Of a DNA stretch of 7,515 nucleotides, positions 5,904-7,515 are shown piece by piece. Both the position numbers and the translations under genes were made by a program. Positions within the stretch are counted from its first letter, which is position 1; each line of letters opens with the position of its first letter. The notes beneath the pieces were generated by a model. It had not been told where the DNA came from, did not search any database, and saw nothing but the letters and a program-made list of their open reading frames with translations. The stretch comes from Pseudomonadota bacterium (GTDB lineage Bacteria; Pseudomonadota; Alphaproteobacteria; Acetobacterales; Acetobacteraceae): the NCBI GenBank assembly GCA_021808205.1, contig JAKBCD010000070.1, positions 1 through 7,515 of the forward strand, in the 5' to 3' direction.

Positions 5904-7320
5904 TGGCCTGGCCAAAAAGCACCGGCAAGGTGCGTAGCAGAATCGCGATATCCAGCCCCACGGACCAGTTCTGGATATATTCAAGGTCGCTGGCCAGCCG
6001 GTGCTCCAGCGCGGTGAGGCTGCGCGTCTCTCCCCTTTGCCCGCGCACCTGCGCCAGCCCGGTGATGCCCGGCTTCACCCGGTGGCGCAGCCGGTAGAGT
6101 TTCAGCGCGTTTTCAAAGCTGATGCCTTCCACTGTGGTTTCCGGCGCGTGCGGGCGCGGGCCAACCAGCGACATCTCCCCGCGCATCACATTCACCAGCT
6201 GCAGCAATTCATCCAGCGAGGTGCGGCGCAAGATGCGGCCAAGGGGCGTAACCCGGGCATCGCCCAACCGGGCCTGTGCAAACGCAACGCCCGGCGCGTG
6301 CCGCATGGTGCGGAATTTCAGCACCGTGAACGACTGCCCTTGCGCGCCGACCCGGCGCTGGCGGAAGATCACCGGGCCCGGGCCGCTGGCACGCACCGCC
6401 AGAGCGATGATACCCAACAGCGGCGCGCACAGCACCAGCAACAGCGAGGCAACGGCGACATCAAACCCCCGCTTCACTATATGCCGGGAAGTGATCAGCT
6501 CGTCTGTTACCACCGGCACCAGCTTGCAGCCGCCGGTGCGGGCGCACAGCATCTCAGGCAAATTGGCGGAGAGGTCGAAGGCAAGCCAGATCCGCGCCGG
6601 GTAGGTCAGCAGCTCCTGCAGCAGGGCTTTCTGCGGAGCATGGTCGAAGGCGTCCAGCGCGGGGTGATGGACAAACACCACATCCTGCACGATCTGGCTG
6701 GAAAAATTCTGCAAAAGCTCGGCGGCATCATGCAGTTCCGGCCAGGCGCCCGGCTCACGCGGGGCGGAGAGATACAACACCCCGGCAATGCGGGAGGGCA
6801 GGTTTTGCTCCGCCAGCGCCAGGGCTAGGTCAGGCGGGCAACGGTCGTAGCACACCACCAGCGTCGCACCGGCGCTGGCGGCGGCGGCATGGGCGGGCAA
6901 GGCCACGCGGATGAGCAATAGCAGCCCAGGCGTGGCGGCAAGGTCTGGCAACGTCCAGTGCCGGAGCAGAATGCCCGGATGGTTCAGCAGCACCGCCAGC
7001 CCCAACAGCGCAATGGCGGTGGCCAGAAAGGAGGCGGCGACGATGCCGCCCTGGCGCCAGCGTTCCTTGGTTGCGTATCCGCCATGAGACGCGGCGAGCC
7101 CAACCGCAAAAGTCGCCAGAATGGCCCAGAACAACAAATAACGCGGCAAATACTCAGTGGCCTGCCCAAGTGCCGCGCCCAGCAGCGGCAGCACCAGGAT
7201 GACCGCCATATCCAGCACCGGCAGAGCCCAACCAGAAACAATCGGCAAAAAATCAACGTAAGGTTGTTTTTTTAACCAGGTTTTTCCTGCGAATTTGGCG
7301 TTGGCGCGAATCTCAACCAC
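5893..7320 (-). CDS. Polyprenyl-phosphate glycosyl-1-phosphate transferase initiating exopolysaccharide synthesis (WbaP/GumD type)
   Basis: A 475-residue inner-membrane enzyme that transfers a sugar-1-phosphate from a UDP-sugar to undecaprenyl phosphate, the first committed step of a surface polysaccharide. Four hydrophobic helices lie at about 31-51, 59-78, 91-112 and 129-147. A soluble nucleotide-binding-like region follows (about 150-275, starting GATLVVCYD). Then comes the conserved C-terminal module: KRGFDV followed by a membrane re-entrant helix (about 286-309), FRQRRVG (319-325), KFRTM (335-339), the Asp-Glu catalytic pair in TSLDEL (D370, E371), SLVGPRPH (384-391), and VKPGITGLAQVRGQRGET (415-432). 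The architecture and length match the WbaP/GumD/acetan-initiating group. Glucose-1-phosphate is a plausible cargo, but this is inference. The GTG at 7320 is chosen because AGGGAG (7335-7330 on the coding strand) ends 9 nt before it; reading back to 7440 would overlap the GtrA gene by 68 bp. It is the middle gene of an apparent gtrA-like / transferase / glycosyltransferase operon. Confidence 0.92.
   Translation of the reverse strand: MVEIRANAKFAGKTWLKKQPYVDFLPIVSGWALPVLDMAVILVLPLLGAALGQATEYLPRYLLFWAILATFAVGLAASHGGYATKERWRQGGIVAASFLATAIALLGLAVLLNHPGILLRHWTLPDLAATPGLLLLIRVALPAHAAAASAGATLVVCYDRCPPDLALALAEQNLPSRIAGVLYLSAPREPGAWPELHDAAELLQNFSSQIVQDVVFVHHPALDAFDHAPQKALLQELLTYPARIWLAFDLSANLPEMLCARTGGCKLVPVVTDELITSRHIVKRGFDVAVASLLLVLCAPLLGIIALAVRASGPGPVIFRQRRVGAQGQSFTVLKFRTMRHAPGVAFAQARLGDARVTPLGRILRRTSLDELLQLVNVMRGEMSLVGPRPHAPETTVEGISFENALKLYRLRHRVKPGITGLAQVRGQRGETRSLTALEHRLASDLEYIQNWSVGLDIAILLRTLPVLFGQANAC
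7267..7273 (-). repeat. Seven-adenine homopolymer near the 5' end of the sugar transferase coding sequence
   Basis: On the coding strand there are seven consecutive A bases spanning Leu16-Lys17-Lys18 of the 475-residue protein, in the reading TTA AAA AAA CAA. It is the longest homopolymer I noticed in this GC-rich window. The tract is in frame as given. Confidence 0.6.
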
Positions 7321-7341
7321 AAGCAACCGCTCCCTGGTTGC
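7314..7341 (-). promoter_or_regulatory. Ribosome-binding-site hairpin before the sugar transferase
   Basis: Reading the minus strand, GCAACC (7341-7336), the loop AGGGAGC (7335-7329) and GGTTGC (7328-7323) form a perfect 6-bp inverted repeat. The Shine-Dalgarno AGGGAG lies in the loop, and only TT separates the stem from the GTG start at 7320. The same CAACC arm could instead pair with a second GGTTG (7318-7314) that overlaps the start codon. The structure is directly visible in the sequence; a regulatory role is inference. Confidence 0.45.
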
Positions 7342-7372
7342 AATAGTTAACGTTTCATTACTTAAAGTTGAG

Positions 7373-7515
7373 TTAGCGGAAAACGAAGCGCTTGGAAAGC
7401 AGGTAGTTGAAAATAAGTCCGGCGGCAGACCCCGCGGCAATGCCGATGACCGGATGCTTCACCACCAGCGGCGAAAACGCCACCAGCAGAAAAAAGGTGC
7501 CGCGGTTAAAAACGA
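7373..7515 (-). CDS. GtrA-family membrane protein, C-terminal fragment (runs off right edge)
   Basis: The last 46 codons of a reverse-strand gene ending in TAA at 7373. The residues are mostly hydrophobic, with one membrane segment at TFFLLVAFSPLVV and a second at VIGIAAGSAAGLIF. It ends in FNYLLSKRFVFR, the characteristic terminal motif of the GtrA/DPMS-like family: an Asn-Tyr followed by a basic and aromatic tail at the end of the fourth helix. These small four-helix proteins are associated with moving or using polyprenyl-linked sugars. It is the most upstream visible gene of the minus-strand polysaccharide group, ending 52 nt before the transferase GTG. The family call rests on a short fragment. 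Confidence 0.75.
   Translation of the reverse strand, partial: VFNRGTFFLLVAFSPLVVKHPVIGIAAGSAAGLIFNYLLSKRFVFR

Noticed and set aside
5904..5984. Glycosyltransferase starting at the ATG at 5984
   Set aside because: It lies entirely inside the upstream transferase gene, and the extra residues (Cys/Trp/Arg-rich) do not resemble a glycosyltransferase N-terminus. ATG 5903 gives the usual 11-bp coupled overlap.
6001..6828. A 275-codon open frame on the plus strand antisense to the sugar transferase
   Set aside because: It has the same low-information Arg/Gln/His-rich composition, no ribosome-binding site and no motifs, and the sense strand carries the full catalytic module.
7263..7276. Programmed ribosomal frameshift at the A7 tract
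   Set aside because: A7 can be slippery, but the -1 and +1 frames lead to no recognisable product and the zero frame encodes the whole enzyme. Slippage is kept only as a low-interest possibility.
7321..7440. A longer sugar transferase starting at the ATG at 7440
   Set aside because: It would overlap the GtrA-family reading frame by 68 bp. The extra 40 residues are Ser/Thr-rich without family resemblance, while GTG 7320 has AGGGAG at 9 nt.

Overview
The window is GC-rich, densely packed chromosomal DNA that looks like an alphaproteobacterium of the Acetobacteraceae type. The evidence is a fused shikimate kinase/3-dehydroquinate synthase (an arrangement I associate with that family) placed divergently from a xerD-type recombinase, together with high-GC codon use throughout. 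The assignment to family is inference. I see no RNA genes, insertion sequences, CRISPR arrays or phage genes, and no gene-free stretch longer than about 170 bases.

Layout from left to right. (1) Minus strand, 1-798: a small unknown lipoprotein, followed downstream by the first 125 codons of an ABC-2 type polysaccharide-export permease that runs off the left edge. (2) A 168-bp divergent region, then on the plus strand (967-2352) a lipoprotein lytic transglycosylase with a long proline-rich linker and a C-terminal SPOR domain. (3) Convergent with it on the minus strand (2365-4008), the AroK-AroB fusion. (4) Divergent from that on the plus strand (4037-4933), a complete XerD-type tyrosine recombinase. 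(5) Convergent with xerD, overlapping it by 20 bp, a minus-strand polysaccharide operon read from the right edge: the 3' end of a GtrA-family membrane protein (7373-7515), a polyprenyl-phosphate glycosyl-1-phosphate transferase (5893-7320), and a family 2 glycosyltransferase (4914-5903) whose start overlaps the previous stop.

Functionally, the right side holds the membrane initiation step of surface polysaccharide synthesis (sugar-1-phosphate onto undecaprenyl phosphate), a glycosyltransferase that could extend the chain, and a GtrA-like lipid-sugar handling protein. The left side holds part of an ABC exporter of the kind that moves finished polysaccharide. Between them sits a housekeeping block: aromatic amino-acid synthesis (aroKB), chromosome dimer resolution (xerD) and septal or side-wall peptidoglycan turnover (SPOR transglycosylase).

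Nothing here makes a convincing case for a wholly undescribed system. The most unusual signal is a small perfect inverted repeat just before the polysaccharide initiating transferase. It would put the ribosome-binding site in a hairpin loop, and a competing pairing would touch the start codon. Other points worth a look are an inverted repeat in the transglycosylase leader, a proline-rich duplication whose copies differ only at synonymous sites, and the very tight, Shine-Dalgarno-free divergent start of aroKB and xerD.
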